DNA from: Bacteroidota bacterium
GTDB taxonomy: Bacteria > Bacteroidota > Bacteroidia > Chitinophagales > UBA10324
Reading direction: 5' to 3'
DNA length: 64,000 nucleotides
Assembly: GCA_014190575.1 (NCBI GenBank)
Contig: BJGQ01000005.1
Coordinates: 62,001-126,000, forward strand
Below the pieces are notes generated by a model. It did not search any database. It was not told where the DNA came from and worked only from the letters and a program-made list of their open reading frames with translations. Positions 28,834-38,515 of this stretch are shown one piece after another. The first letter of the stretch is position 1. The number at the start of each line of letters is the position of its first letter. Position numbers and translations under genes: made by a program.

Positions 28834-29677
28834 AAAAGTTTTTGCAACCCGTACTATCAGTGCCATTGTTTTCGGAATAATTATGCTCGTTGGTTTATTG
28901 TGGAATCAATTCAGCTTTATTGTTTTAACAACTATAATTTGCGGAGGCTGTTTATGGGAATATTTTGGAGTGGTAAGCGCTGTTCAAACCTATCCGGAAA
29001 ACAAGAAAAAAATATTTCGAATTAGTTCAACTGCAGTCGGGTTGATTGCATTTTTATTTTTTACTGTTCCTGCATACAACATTTTTTTAGCCGGATACTT
29101 TGTTCTCGCTGTTCCTCTGCTTTTCTTAATGGTTAGTCTTGAATTTTTTTCTGGTGAGAACAGAAATTTTCAAAACACTGCGTTGAATTTGTTAGGTATA
29201 TTTTACATCTCCATTCCGTTGGGATTACTGCACCTTCTTTTGTTTTTACAATCAAATGTTCACTGGGGATGGTTTCCCGGAAATGTAAATTCTGTACTTG
29301 GTCTGCTGCTTTTAATATGGGCCAATGATTCATTCGCCTACATTATTGGTTCTGTAATAGGAAAACATAAACTATTTCCATCCATTTCACCTAAAAAAAG
29401 CTGGGAAGGATTTTTTGGTGGAATGATAATGGCCCTCATTACTGCATGGCTGTTATCTATGTGGCTCGATACTATTCGATTGCAGGATTGGATAGTGATT
29501 GCCCTAATCGCTTCTATAATTGGAACAATAGGAGATTTGTTTGAGAGCATGATTAAAAGAAACCTTGGCATTAAAGATTCAGGAAGTATAATGCCCGGAC
29601 ACGGTGGTTTCTTAGACCGGTTCGATGCTTTTATATTCTGTATCCCTTTTGTTTTTGCGTACTTGTTTTTGAAATAG
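28826..29677 (+). CDS. cdsA: Phosphatidate cytidylyltransferase
   Basis: A 283-residue integral membrane enzyme that makes CDP-diacylglycerol from phosphatidate and CTP. The CDP-OH signature is seen as KDSGSIMPGHGGFLDRFDA near the C-terminus, preceded by WANDSFAYIIGS and KKSWEGFFGG. About eight helices. It overlaps the upstream CPBP gene by 8 bp and precedes the phosphatidylserine decarboxylase gene, so this is a phospholipid synthesis cluster leading to phosphatidylethanolamine. Confidence 0.94.
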   Translation: MDKKVFATRTISAIVFGIIMLVGLLWNQFSFIVLTTIICGGCLWEYFGVVSAVQTYPENKKKIFRISSTAVGLIAFLFFTVPAYNIFLAGYFVLAVPLLFLMVSLEFFSGENRNFQNTALNLLGIFYISIPLGLLHLLLFLQSNVHWGWFPGNVNSVLGLLLLIWANDSFAYIIGSVIGKHKLFPSISPKKSWEGFFGGMIMALITAWLLSMWLDTIRLQDWIVIALIASIIGTIGDLFESMIKRNLGIKDSGSIMPGHGGFLDRFDAFIFCIPFVFAYLFLK

Positions 29678-29756
29678 AAAATTAAATCTGTTTACTTAAA
29701 ATCATTTCTTTCTTCACCATAATCTTATTTTAAATTTGTGAAAGAAATTATCGCCG

Positions 29757-30416
29757 ATGTACATTCATAAAGAAGGATTCACCACACTTTTAATTCTTGC
29801 TGTTGTTCTTGTTGCTATAAACTTCGGGGCTTATTGCGCGTTGTGTGATGAAGATGTAATTCAGATTTGTTTAGCAAGTGCATCAATCATTTTCTTTTTA
29901 ATGGTTACTTCATTTTTCCGGAATCCAAAAAGAAATTTAATTCAGAATGATGATCTGATTGTTTCACCATGCGATGGAAAAGTAGTAGTGATAGAAGAAA
30001 CCGAAGAGCGCGAATATTTTAAAGACAGGCGGATTCAGATTTCAATTTTCATGTCACCAGCCAATGTGCACATCAACCGGAATCCAATAAAAGGGAAAGT
30101 AGAATATGTAAAATACCATCCCGGAAAATATTTAGTAGCGTGGCATCCGAAATCTTCTACTGAAAATGAACGCAATACTGTTGTAATAAATAATGGAACC
30201 ACTTCAGTTTTATTCCGTCAGATTGCAGGCAAGGTTGCGCGCAAAATTGTTTGCTATTTTAAAGGCGGCGAAACTGTTTTACAGGGAAGTGAAATGGGGT
30301 TTATAAAATTCGGTTCGCGTGTAGATTTGTTTCTGCCATTGGATTCTAAAGTGGAAGTTAATCTTCAACAAAAAGTAAAAGGAGGCGAAAGCATTATTGC
30401 TCAAATAAAAAAATAA
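29757..30416 (+). CDS. psd: Phosphatidylserine decarboxylase, short type
   Basis: A 219-residue proenzyme of the short bacterial/archaeal class. Two N-terminal membrane helices are followed by VSPCDGKVV, MSPANVHINRNP and the self-cleavage region GFIKFGSRVD, where the serine after glycine becomes the pyruvoyl group. It converts phosphatidylserine to phosphatidylethanolamine. A TAAATTTG -7 element at 29731-29738 suggests an additional promoter between cdsA and this gene. No pssA is nearby. Confidence 0.92.
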   Translation: MYIHKEGFTTLLILAVVLVAINFGAYCALCDEDVIQICLASASIIFFLMVTSFFRNPKRNLIQNDDLIVSPCDGKVVVIEETEEREYFKDRRIQISIFMSPANVHINRNPIKGKVEYVKYHPGKYLVAWHPKSSTENERNTVVINNGTTSVLFRQIAGKVARKIVCYFKGGETVLQGSEMGFIKFGSRVDLFLPLDSKVEVNLQQKVKGGESIIAQIKK

Positions 30417-30479
30417 TATTGGGAAATCTGAACCAAAATACTTTACATTTGATTTGAAATAAAACAAAAACAATAAACC

Positions 30480-30857
30480 ATGAAAAAACTCATTTATCTC
30501 GCAGTGATGCTTTGCTTTATCCAGGTTGGAATTTCAAAAGCACAATCTTCAGTTAATTCTGATAAACAAAAAAAGGAAACAGTAGCGCCTAAAAAGAATC
30601 TGAATGTTAATACTTCAGATGTTAATTCTTCAAGCGTTAGTCCAACTACTACAAAGAAACCAGTTGTGAATTCAACTTCAAGTACCTGTACTCCAACAAA
30701 AGAAAACCCATCTTGTTGCCAGAAAAAAACCAGTTCATCTTGTTGTTCAGGAACAAAAACTCCTGAAAAAACTTCATCAGTAAAAAATAATGACAAAAAA
30801 GTTGTTGTTCAAAATGATGTAACAGGAAAACAAAATTTAGGAACAACTCCTAAATAA
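30480..30857 (+). CDS. Small secreted Ser/Thr/Lys-rich protein with cysteine cluster
   Basis: A 125-residue protein with a signal peptide ending GISKAQ. The mature part is low complexity (Ser, Thr, Lys, Asn), with a short cluster CTPTKENPSCCQKKTSSSCC at about 78-97, similar in spacing to metal-binding peptides. I recognise no family. A TACATTTG -7 element lies at 30444-30451, 29 bp before the ATG, and a strong terminator follows, so it is an independent transcription unit. It could be a copper- or zinc-binding envelope protein; that is a guess. Confidence 0.65.
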   Translation: MKKLIYLAVMLCFIQVGISKAQSSVNSDKQKKETVAPKKNLNVNTSDVNSSSVSPTTTKKPVVNSTSSTCTPTKENPSCCQKKTSSSCCSGTKTPEKTSSVKNNDKKVVVQNDVTGKQNLGTTPK

Positions 30858-30876
30858 ATATTTCAGAATTTCATTT

Positions 30877-30911
30877 ACAAAACCCTGGTTCATTCGAATC
30901 GGGGTTTTGTT
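30877..30911 (+). terminator. Terminator between the small secreted protein and radC
   Basis: ACAAAACCC (30877-30885) pairs with GGGTTTTGT (30902-30910), followed by TTTTT. The A-rich left arm allows bidirectional use, which would serve both the plus-strand gene ending at 30857 and the minus-strand radC ending at 30936. Confidence 0.8.
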
Positions 30912-30935
30912 TTTTATAATAATACTATTTTATAA

Positions 30936-31646
30936 TTAAAAACTGATTAAGCCCTCATCTGCAAAACTGTAATATCCTTTTTCAGACACGATGATGTGGT
31001 CGAGCACTTTTATATCGAGCATTTTTCCCGCCTCAACTGTTTTTTTTGTCATGTCAATATCCTGATCACTTGGTTTTAAATTTCCTGATGGATGATTGTG
31101 ACACAGTATGATTGAAACTGCATTGTATCGAATGGCGAAGTTGAAAATAACTCGTGAGTCAGCAACCGTTCCTGTAATTCCTCCTATACTTATTCGTTCG
31201 GTCTGAATTATTTTATTTGCACGGTTCATAAACAACACATGAAATTCTTCATGTGCTAATTCACCAATAGTCGGTTGCATGAAATTAAAAACATCGCGAC
31301 TTGCTGTTACCTTATTTAGTTCAATCGCTTCTGATTTCTGACGCCGCCGCCCGAGTTCAAGCGCTGCAACAATTGTGATTGCCTTTGTTTCACCAATGCC
31401 TTTAATATTTTTTTTAAGCAATTCCTGAACTGATAATTTTCCAAGCAAATTCAAATCATTGTTTACAGCATTCAATATTTTTTTTGATACTTCAGTTACC
31501 GGTTCATTGCGCACTCCGCTTCGCAATAAAATTGCAATGAGTTCTGCATCACTAAGCGCTTGTTTTCCCTTCAACAATAATTTTTCCCTGGGTTGATCTT
31601 CCTCCGCCCAATGTTTTACTGTGAAATTTTCAGGATATGAATTCAT
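30936..31646 (-). CDS. radC: RadC/UPF0758 family JAB-domain protein
   Basis: A 236-residue protein with an N-terminal helix-hairpin-helix region (about 20-95) and a C-terminal JAB/MPN metallo domain; the metal motif HNHPSGNLKPSDQDID is intact (about 180-195). Despite its name a role in recombination repair is not established. It is convergent with the small secreted protein gene and divergent from the fasciclin gene, and appears monocistronic. Confidence 0.92.
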   Translation of the reverse strand: MNSYPENFTVKHWAEEDQPREKLLLKGKQALSDAELIAILLRSGVRNEPVTEVSKKILNAVNNDLNLLGKLSVQELLKKNIKGIGETKAITIVAALELGRRRQKSEAIELNKVTASRDVFNFMQPTIGELAHEEFHVLFMNRANKIIQTERISIGGITGTVADSRVIFNFAIRYNAVSIILCHNHPSGNLKPSDQDIDMTKKTVEAGKMLDIKVLDHIIVSEKGYYSFADEGLISF

Positions 31647-31829
31647 ACTTTAAAAGTTTAGAATGTAAGGTAAATAAATATTTCATACATAAAATTCATA
31701 CTGAAAACCGGCAAAGAATAAAAGACCTCAATGTCTTAAAATATGATAATTGTCAACCCCCTCACATGATTTTTTTCATTAGCTACAAAATTCGATAAAG
31801 CCATATTTGACCAATAAATATTTAAAATA

Positions 31830-32405
31830 ATGAAAAAGAAAATTTCATTTTTACTAGTGGGTTGCATGATGCTATTCACTTTCGCATGTAACAATGCAGA
31901 CACTGCCTCAAACGAAAACACCTCTGGAACAGCCGATGCACAAGTTGCACCGACGGGAGGTCAGGAAAGTGTTGCTGACAATGACTCACAAAAAGATGTA
32001 GTGAAAGTGGCGGTTGGTTCTCCCGACCATACAACATTAGTTGCCGCACTTAAAGCGGCTGACCTAGTAACTGCTTTGTCGAATGCAGGTCCTTTTACAG
32101 TGTTTGCCCCAACCAATGCAGCATTCGATAAACTTCCAAAAGGAACGGTTGAAGATTTATTGAAACCTGAAAACATAGGTAAACTTCAGGATATTTTACA
32201 ACATCATGTAATGACATCTGCATTGGAGGCTTCCTTCTTTCAGGATGGTCAAACAATGGGAATGGTAGATGGCACCAATGTAACTTTTCATATAAAAGAT
32301 GGTGCTACTTATATTGACAATGCGAAAATAATTGGATCAGTGCGTGCCTCAAATGGTTGGGTGCATGTAGTGGATGCAGTTATTTTGCCTCCTGCAAAAA
32401 AATAA
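31830..32405 (+). CDS. Fasciclin (FAS1) domain lipoprotein
   Basis: A 191-residue lipoprotein: signal peptide with lipobox FTFAC, an acidic/Thr-rich linker (about 21-55), then one FAS1 domain (about 60-190) with the H1 block GPFTVFAPTNAAFDKLP and the H2-like region DNAKIIGSVRASNGWVHVVDAVI. FAS1 domains mediate adhesion; the single-domain lipoprotein form is widespread in Bacteroidota. It has its own strong terminator. Nothing unusual. Confidence 0.9.
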   Translation: MKKKISFLLVGCMMLFTFACNNADTASNENTSGTADAQVAPTGGQESVADNDSQKDVVKVAVGSPDHTTLVAALKAADLVTALSNAGPFTVFAPTNAAFDKLPKGTVEDLLKPENIGKLQDILQHHVMTSALEASFFQDGQTMGMVDGTNVTFHIKDGATYIDNAKIIGSVRASNGWVHVVDAVILPPAKK

Positions 32406-32423
32406 TTGGTAGGTTAATTAGGA

Positions 32424-32464
32424 AAAAAGGGTTGATAGAAAAATGATTTCTATCAACCCTTTTT
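32424..32464 (+). terminator. Terminator of the fasciclin gene
   Basis: An 18-bp perfect stem AAAAAGGGTTGATAGAAA / TTTCTATCAACCCTTTTT around a 5-base loop, beginning 19 bp after the stop, with a closing T-run. Symmetric enough to stop transcription from both sides. Confidence 0.88.
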
Positions 32465-32517
32465 ATTCTAAAATGGTTTGGAAATAAATTTAACTTCAAC
32501 ATCTAAAAAAAATTTCC

Positions 32518-33024
32518 ATGAAAAACATTTTGATTCTGTTTCTCATTTTATCCCCCTTTCTTTTTATTCCTTCGTGTTGCTGTAAAGATGATAATGATTG
32601 TTCCTATCCCTATAAACTTGATGACGATTGTAATTGTAAAATCGATCCAAATTATATGATGGGTTTGTTGCAAGCCCAAGTAAATAACGGAAGCGGAGCA
32701 CAAATCGAACAAAGTACTGATGCAACAGTTACTTTCTCCAATGACTCCACTGAAATTGATGCGAGCTTTGATAACAACAAGTGGTTATGGTTCAGTATTT
32801 ATGGTCAGGCTGTTGGAACTTATCCGCTTGCTCAATCAGGAAATATTTCCATTTACAACAGCAGTACCAACACAGAATATTTTGCCACCAATGGCACCAT
32901 TATTTTTTCTACTTTGGATAAAGCTGCAAAAAAAATTACCGGCACTTTCGATAACATGAAATTGGTTTCGCAAACCGGTGATTCAGTCATTATCACCAAC
33001 GGAACTTTTAATATTGATAATTGA
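32518..33024 (+). CDS. Putative lipoprotein, DUF6252-like
   Basis: A 168-residue protein with a lipoprotein-type signal (LFIPSCCC) and a short cysteine-rich segment (CSYPYKLDDDCNCK), then a beta-sandwich-like domain of about 120 residues with the ATVTFSNDSTEID / WLWFSIYGQAVGTY / GTIIFSTLDKAAKKITGTF pattern seen in DUF6252. The family is secreted and of unknown role. The assignment is from pattern only. It lacks a clear terminator; the 185 bp to the next gene contain the imperfect palindrome at 33059. Confidence 0.65.
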   Translation: MKNILILFLILSPFLFIPSCCCKDDNDCSYPYKLDDDCNCKIDPNYMMGLLQAQVNNGSGAQIEQSTDATVTFSNDSTEIDASFDNNKWLWFSIYGQAVGTYPLAQSGNISIYNSSTNTEYFATNGTIIFSTLDKAAKKITGTFDNMKLVSQTGDSVIITNGTFNIDN

Positions 33025-33058
33025 AAATTATTATCATAAAAATTTTGTGTTGGACAAA

Positions 33059-33091
33059 AGATTTGACAACTTTTGAAGAGGGGTCAAATCT
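33059..33091. repeat. Imperfect copy of the AGATTTGACAACTT palindrome
   Basis: AGATTTGAC (33059-33067) and GTCAAATCT (33083-33091) form a 9-bp stem, with AACTTTTGAAGAGGG between. The left 15 bases equal the left arm of the perfect palindrome at 48083. Possibly the same intergenic repeat family, decayed here. Confidence 0.6.
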
Positions 33092-33209
33092 CAACAGGCA
33101 ATAAAACCGAAGACAAGTCAAAAAAATTATTTGAAGGCGGCTGCAAGCTTCGCTGAACGGAAAAAATTATTGAATTGGTTCTTGACACAACTGTAACAGA
33201 TTCATAAAA

Positions 33210-34673
33210 TCAGTTTTTTAAAACCTTGATCTTATAAAAACCTGATTCAGTTTTTATTGATACAAAATAAATTCCCTTACTGATATTAGCTAAATTCATT
33301 GCTGAAATCAGGTACCCATTTGAAAATGAAACCGAAGATTGCGATACAATTTTTCCAAGAATATTCACAACAGAAATAATCGCCGTGCTTCCGGAAATCC
33401 CTGTTGCACGAAGAAATAAATAATCTGTAAATGGATTTGGAAGAGCTTCAATTGAATAAGATTTTCTATGAGCTATTAGTAAGGTGTCGTTAATTGATGG
33501 AGGAAAATTTCCTGATTCATCTGTTGAAACTATAAATGAAGAGTATGGGGAAAAGCCGCCGACCCCACCATAAGTTCCACTAAAAGCATAAGTATTATTT
33601 TGAGTTTCTATAAAGGAACAAATATTCGGATCATCATTAGTACCTGTTGAATCAACAAAATATTTTTGCCAAAGAAAATTTCCTGCACTATCAAATCTTG
33701 AGAAGAATGAACCCCAGAGATTATTTGGGAAATTATTATAAGATCGTCCTGCAATTAAGTATTCATAGTTGCTGCCGAAGTTAAATGAAAACGGAAGTTC
33801 ATTTGTTGAATAAGCTTTTCCCCACTCTCTGTTTCCTGAAGATGAAATTTTTATTAAAACGATAGAATCAACAAATGGAATTTCATCTTTATAAAGAATT
33901 GTGGTGTTGCCAAAATCATCAATTAAACTAAACATGAAATAATCCGAACCAAGATCAAGATATGTTTCAGAATAATTATGAGTCCATACGGTATCCCCTA
34001 ATGAGTTTGTTCGAACCATTTTATAATATTTATGATAATTTGGTAAATCAAAAGATGCAAAAGCAGTATATCCTCCGTTAATATTTTTTCTTGCACTCAT
34101 TATATTGCCTGAGCTATCAAAAGCAAAACGCTTTACCCATTGAATGCCGCCACTATTAAATTTCATTATTGATGGAATTTTATTTCCAGTAACAGAGTCA
34201 ATAGTAAAGGGCTGTAAAAAATCGCCATTGTTTTCAGATAAGTTTTTGAGTGTAACATGGTTTGCACTTACCGGGAAAAAACTATTGCTTATTTCAATTC
34301 CGCCTTGATCGTACTTCATCCAATGAATCCCCCAATAACTATTTAGCGAATCAGAAAAAGTTAAATTAATAGTTCCATCAAAGTCGGAACTACTTATAAA
34401 AGGCAAATAATTATCGAAACAATATCGAGGTAAAATATTTTGCCAGACACTATCGCCGAACATGCTAAATTTTATAACACTAAAACCACTTAGTGGATAA
34501 TTGTTTGGATAGATGGTTGCATATTCGCCATCTGAAGTCTTTACTAATGATGTTTCAAAATCAAGGTAATTATACTGAATATTAAATGGGGTTTGTGTGT
34601 AAGCAGTTGAAAGAATGCAGATGAATAAAAGAGTTATAGTATTTTTTTTTATTCTCTGATTTTTTCTGTTCAA
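33210..34673 (-). CDS. T9SS cargo protein, delta-60-like
   Basis: A 487-residue secreted protein with a signal peptide ending TAYTQ and repeated segments around DSSGNI, SSSGNREWGK and DSAGNFLWQK. The C-terminal 80 residues are a type A sorting domain (IEALPNPFTDYLFLRAT, ISKGIYFVSIKTESG and the final YKIKVLKN). The body shows no catalytic motif. It is convergent with the DUF6252-like gene and lies 45 bp after the large BNR-repeat gene on the same strand, though the two need not be co-transcribed. Confidence 0.85.
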   Translation of the reverse strand: MNRKNQRIKKNTITLLFICILSTAYTQTPFNIQYNYLDFETSLVKTSDGEYATIYPNNYPLSGFSVIKFSMFGDSVWQNILPRYCFDNYLPFISSSDFDGTINLTFSDSLNSYWGIHWMKYDQGGIEISNSFFPVSANHVTLKNLSENNGDFLQPFTIDSVTGNKIPSIMKFNSGGIQWVKRFAFDSSGNIMSARKNINGGYTAFASFDLPNYHKYYKMVRTNSLGDTVWTHNYSETYLDLGSDYFMFSLIDDFGNTTILYKDEIPFVDSIVLIKISSSGNREWGKAYSTNELPFSFNFGSNYEYLIAGRSYNNFPNNLWGSFFSRFDSAGNFLWQKYFVDSTGTNDDPNICSFIETQNNTYAFSGTYGGVGGFSPYSSFIVSTDESGNFPPSINDTLLIAHRKSYSIEALPNPFTDYLFLRATGISGSTAIISVVNILGKIVSQSSVSFSNGYLISAMNLANISKGIYFVSIKTESGFYKIKVLKN

Positions 34674-34718
34674 CGAAATTAATTTTAGTTAAGTATTTAA
34701 ACCCTATACAACAACAAA

Positions 34719-37670
34719 TCAAATCCCTTCCACCTCTTCTCTCTCCTCTATTTTTTCTTTCTTCTCCTTCTTTTTTATGATGAAAGAAGTTTTAGCTGTT
34801 ACACCATCAGAAGTTGTAAATTGAATGGTGTACTTGCCGGGAGTGAGATAATAATTTTCATCATCGCCTTTCACAAAATTGTTTTTGTCTTTTGTGCTGA
34901 GCGAATTTTTAAATACATCAACTGCACTAGCATCAACCGCTAAATTGTATTTCGCGAAATTGATTCCGGCTTCGCTGGTGTCTTTTAGTGTTGCAACCAC
35001 AATGCCACTGTCAGATTTTATCTGAAGTGTGGTGATTCCTTTTTGCTTCACATAAAACGGAATGGAAATTTTCATTTGCATTGGTTCGTAGAACGAAGAA
35101 AATTTCTTCCCGAGATTTTTGTTGTAGTTAAAATCATTGACGGTGAACGGATGAATATTTTTATTCACCACACTGTCCGTGAGTTGCTGAATCAAACCCA
35201 GATTTGCTTTATAAAGTGAGCGACCATGAGTGCCGAGCACAATTTCATTTGCTGTGGTTTGAATCGCAATATCATGAATCGCCACTCTCGGTAGCGCGCC
35301 ATTCATTGCCATAAAATTTTTTCCGCTATTGAGTGATACATACAATCCGTTATCGGTGCCTACATAAATAATGTTTTCATTCTTTGGGTCTTCCTTGAAC
35401 ACATTGATTGGCTCGAATGGTAAATCAGTTCCGATTGGCTTCCATGTTTTTCCAAAATCGTCACTCATAAATAAGTAAGGAGAAAAATTATCGAACCGAT
35501 AACCATTCATCGAAACATAAACTCTGCTTTCAGAAAATGCAGAAGCAGTCACGCGACTCACATACAAATTTTGCGGAAGTGTAACAGAAAGTTTTGTCCA
35601 TGTGTTGCCGCCATCTTTTGTGAGCTGAACATTTCCATCATCAGTGCCGACATAAATTTCCCCGAAGCGAAATGGCGATTCGCAAATGGTGGTGATGGTG
35701 TTGTAAGGCACATCACCGCTTTTGTCATGGTTGGTTAAGTCAGCAGAAATGGGTTCAAACGATTTTCCCTGATTCATGCTGCGATATAATTTGTTCGTGC
35801 CGAAGTAGAGAATATCCTGATTGAATTTCGAAAGAAGAATCGGAGTCTGCCAGTTGTAGCGCAACGGACTTTCACCCAAATCTATTGTTGGTCGCACATC
35901 TTCTGATTCAGTTGTGGTCTTATTTATTTTTCCGTAGTAACCAAACTGCGAACCTGCATACACGGTGTTGTTGTCGCGCGTGTCCACCTGCACCTGCATG
36001 CCATCACCACCATAAATAAATTTGTAAGGATATTGTCCTTCCTGCATCCAGTTAGTTGACGGGGTGAAATCGGATGAACCCGTCCACACACCATTATCCT
36101 GCAAGCCGCCATACACATTGTAAGGTTTGTCGTTGTCAACTGTTACACTATAAAACTGTCCGACCGCCGGAGTGTTACAATTGAACCAATTCTCGCCAAA
36201 ATCATAAGAGATATTTACTCCACCATCGTTGCCGATAATCATGTGTCCATCCTTCTTCGCATCGAACCACACCGCATGATGGTCGCCGTGTGTGTTATCG
36301 CCGTCAATGGTTTTGAAAGTGGTGCCACCATCTTTCGACATTATCATCGGCACGCCACACAACACAATTTTTTTATCATCGAACGGCGAGAGAAATATTT
36401 TTCCGAAGTAATAGCCATAAGTGTAAACGAGTCCTGTGAGTTTTGCGGTGTCAATTTTTTTCCATGTTGCGCCTGCATCATCACTGCGATATAGTTCTGC
36501 GCCGATGATGGGCGTATTGAAGAGCGAGTTGTTTGCATCGTTGAGATAATCAATGAGCGCACTCGGTTTTATTTTTTCCTTCTTCACCATGTCCTTCACT
36601 TTCTCCGCCGAATATTTTTCGGGGAAGCCGTTGTCATCTAAAAAATTTTGCATCTTTTCATTATTGAGCGAAAGAAAATTTTCTTTCGTTATGTCTTTCA
36701 AATCATCAACAGTGTAAGTGGTGGTGTCTTCATTCTTTTCTTTCGCTCTGTGATTCTGATTATCAAGAATCGCATACAACACATTTGAATTCTGAAATGA
36801 AACCGCCACACCAATTCTTCCCACTCCCGCATCGTGCGGAAATCCATTTGATGAAGTTGTAATCAGTTTCCATGTATCACCACCATCAACAGATTTATAA
36901 AGTCCGCTGCCTTCGCCACTCTCCGAAAAATTCCACGCACGACGGTCGCGCTGCCACATACACGCATAAATGATTTGCGCATTTGCAGGGTCAGTAATCA
37001 AATCAGCGCCGCCTGTTAAATCGTTTACATACAAAACTTGTTTCCATGTTTTTCCGCCGTCGGTGGTTTTATAAATTCCTCTTTCTTTATTGGAGGAATA
37101 CAAGTGCCCCATCGCAGCAATGAGAACTGTATTCGTATCTGTTACACTCAATAAAATTTTTCCGATGTGGTGCGATTCCGGCAAACCCTTCCACTGCCAG
37201 CTTTGGCCGCCATCACTGCTTTTATAAACTCCTATTCCGGAGTAAGATGAACGGCTGCTGTTTGCTTCGCCTGTTCCCACCCAAATCTGTTTGTTGTGAT
37301 TCCAGTCCACTGCAAAATCACCGATTGAAAAAACATTTTCATTATCAAAAATCGGGGTGAATGACTGACCATTATTTGTGGTGTGCCACAATCCGCCACT
37401 TGCATACGCCACATAAAATTCTGTCGGGTCGGTGGGATTCACATCCAAGTCAACACATCGTCCGCTCATGATGCTCGGACCAATGTTGGTGAACAGAATA
37501 TTTTTCACCAATGAATATTCTTCGAGCGATTTTCTTTTTTCAATTCCGTCAATTCGGTCGGTGGCGGGAGTTGGAGAAATTGTTTGTGCATCGCACTTCG
37601 ACGAGCTCAGTGTGACAGCTAAGAATGAGAAATTAAAAACAAGAGGGAGATGAAGGAAAAATTTCTTCAT
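34719..37670 (-). CDS. Sortilin/VPS10-like BNR-repeat protein (glycosyl hydrolase annotation)
   Basis: A 983-residue secreted protein. After the signal peptide (LAVTLSSSKCDAQ) it shows many Asp-box repeats of beta-propellers: SSDGGQSWQWKG, TTDGGKTWKQV, SVDGGDTWKL, SDDAGATWKK, TKDGGNTWTKL, SDDFGKTWKP. Layout fits the VPS10/sortilin-type double propeller often annotated as glycosyl hydrolase in Bacteroidota. The C-terminal part is beta-rich and ends in a charged tail (KEKKEKIEEREEVEGI) without the T9SS sorting pattern. Enzyme activity is doubtful, and no acidic catalytic pair is obvious. Confidence 0.82.
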   Translation of the reverse strand: MKKFFLHLPLVFNFSFLAVTLSSSKCDAQTISPTPATDRIDGIEKRKSLEEYSLVKNILFTNIGPSIMSGRCVDLDVNPTDPTEFYVAYASGGLWHTTNNGQSFTPIFDNENVFSIGDFAVDWNHNKQIWVGTGEANSSRSSYSGIGVYKSSDGGQSWQWKGLPESHHIGKILLSVTDTNTVLIAAMGHLYSSNKERGIYKTTDGGKTWKQVLYVNDLTGGADLITDPANAQIIYACMWQRDRRAWNFSESGEGSGLYKSVDGGDTWKLITTSSNGFPHDAGVGRIGVAVSFQNSNVLYAILDNQNHRAKEKNEDTTTYTVDDLKDITKENFLSLNNEKMQNFLDDNGFPEKYSAEKVKDMVKKEKIKPSALIDYLNDANNSLFNTPIIGAELYRSDDAGATWKKIDTAKLTGLVYTYGYYFGKIFLSPFDDKKIVLCGVPMIMSKDGGTTFKTIDGDNTHGDHHAVWFDAKKDGHMIIGNDGGVNISYDFGENWFNCNTPAVGQFYSVTVDNDKPYNVYGGLQDNGVWTGSSDFTPSTNWMQEGQYPYKFIYGGDGMQVQVDTRDNNTVYAGSQFGYYGKINKTTTESEDVRPTIDLGESPLRYNWQTPILLSKFNQDILYFGTNKLYRSMNQGKSFEPISADLTNHDKSGDVPYNTITTICESPFRFGEIYVGTDDGNVQLTKDGGNTWTKLSVTLPQNLYVSRVTASAFSESRVYVSMNGYRFDNFSPYLFMSDDFGKTWKPIGTDLPFEPINVFKEDPKNENIIYVGTDNGLYVSLNSGKNFMAMNGALPRVAIHDIAIQTTANEIVLGTHGRSLYKANLGLIQQLTDSVVNKNIHPFTVNDFNYNKNLGKKFSSFYEPMQMKISIPFYVKQKGITTLQIKSDSGIVVATLKDTSEAGINFAKYNLAVDASAVDVFKNSLSTKDKNNFVKGDDENYYLTPGKYTIQFTTSDGVTAKTSFIIKKKEKKEKIEEREEVEGI

Positions 37671-37803
37671 GAGTTGTTGGTATTTTGGCGAAAGATAAAA
37701 TAGTGATTGAATTAACTCAGATGCAACTAAATATTAATTGATTTAAATCAAGACACTTGCATCCATTTTTGGTTTTCTTTGCTTTATCAAAAAAACAATT
37801 CAC

Positions 37804-38511
37804 ATGAAAAACATTTTTTCCTTTTTAGCTACTCTTCTTTTAGTAGTTGCTTTACAGCAACATCTTTTTGCACAAAACTCTCCTAAATTCATGAATACGG
37901 GAGACGAAGATGGACCATTAAAAAATGCAGTAAAAATGAATTTAATGAATGCCGCATTTTCCTATCCGTCATTTGCTTATGAAAGAAGATTGAACGAACA
38001 TGTGGCATTTCAATTGGAAGGTGCTTTTAGAATGGGGAGCAAAGCCAATACGGCTTCAACCAGTATATCCAGTGATTCAAAATCTGTTTCATCTTATGTT
38101 TTATATCCTTCAATGCGCTATTATTTCTTTGAGAGTAAAAAAATGAAACTTGAAAACTATTTCAGTTTGTTTTACAAGTTCAGAAGATTTCAATCAAAAA
38201 ATGATCATTCATCTGATTATGATTCATATAACAACCCAAATTATATTGATTACAGCAATACTTATACTGAAATTACCAATGGTGCGGGTTTATTGTTAGG
38301 GTTACAAACTGCAAATACTTCACATTTTGTTTTTGATTTATACTTTGGAACACAATTACAAAGCAGTACCGGAAGCTGGGATTTTTATGATAAGGATGCT
38401 AGTTTATCCGGTTTCAAACAAAACTATTCTTTGGGTTCTGCAGCTGATGTCTTTTCAGTTATGAATTCTTCCAGCTTGAGGGCCGGGTTTACTATAGGAG
38501 TTCGTTTCTGA
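37804..38511 (+). CDS. Putative outer-membrane beta-barrel protein
   Basis: A 235-residue protein with a signal peptide ending HLFAQ and alternating amphipathic strands ending in an aromatic residue (LRAGFTIGVRF), as expected for an outer-membrane beta barrel. The N-terminal block NAVKMNLMNAAFSYPSFAYERRLN resembles DUF3575-type proteins. No enzymatic signature. It is a single gene facing the decayed T9SS gene at 38516. Confidence 0.7.
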   Translation: MKNIFSFLATLLLVVALQQHLFAQNSPKFMNTGDEDGPLKNAVKMNLMNAAFSYPSFAYERRLNEHVAFQLEGAFRMGSKANTASTSISSDSKSVSSYVLYPSMRYYFFESKKMKLENYFSLFYKFRRFQSKNDHSSDYDSYNNPNYIDYSNTYTEITNGAGLLLGLQTANTSHFVFDLYFGTQLQSSTGSWDFYDKDASLSGFKQNYSLGSAADVFSVMNSSSLRAGFTIGVRF

Positions 38512-38515
38512 TAAT

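Noticed and set aside
34719-37670. T9SS sorting domain on the BNR-repeat protein
   Set aside because: The C-terminus is a charged KE-rich tail without the PNP and GIYF patterns of type A domains.
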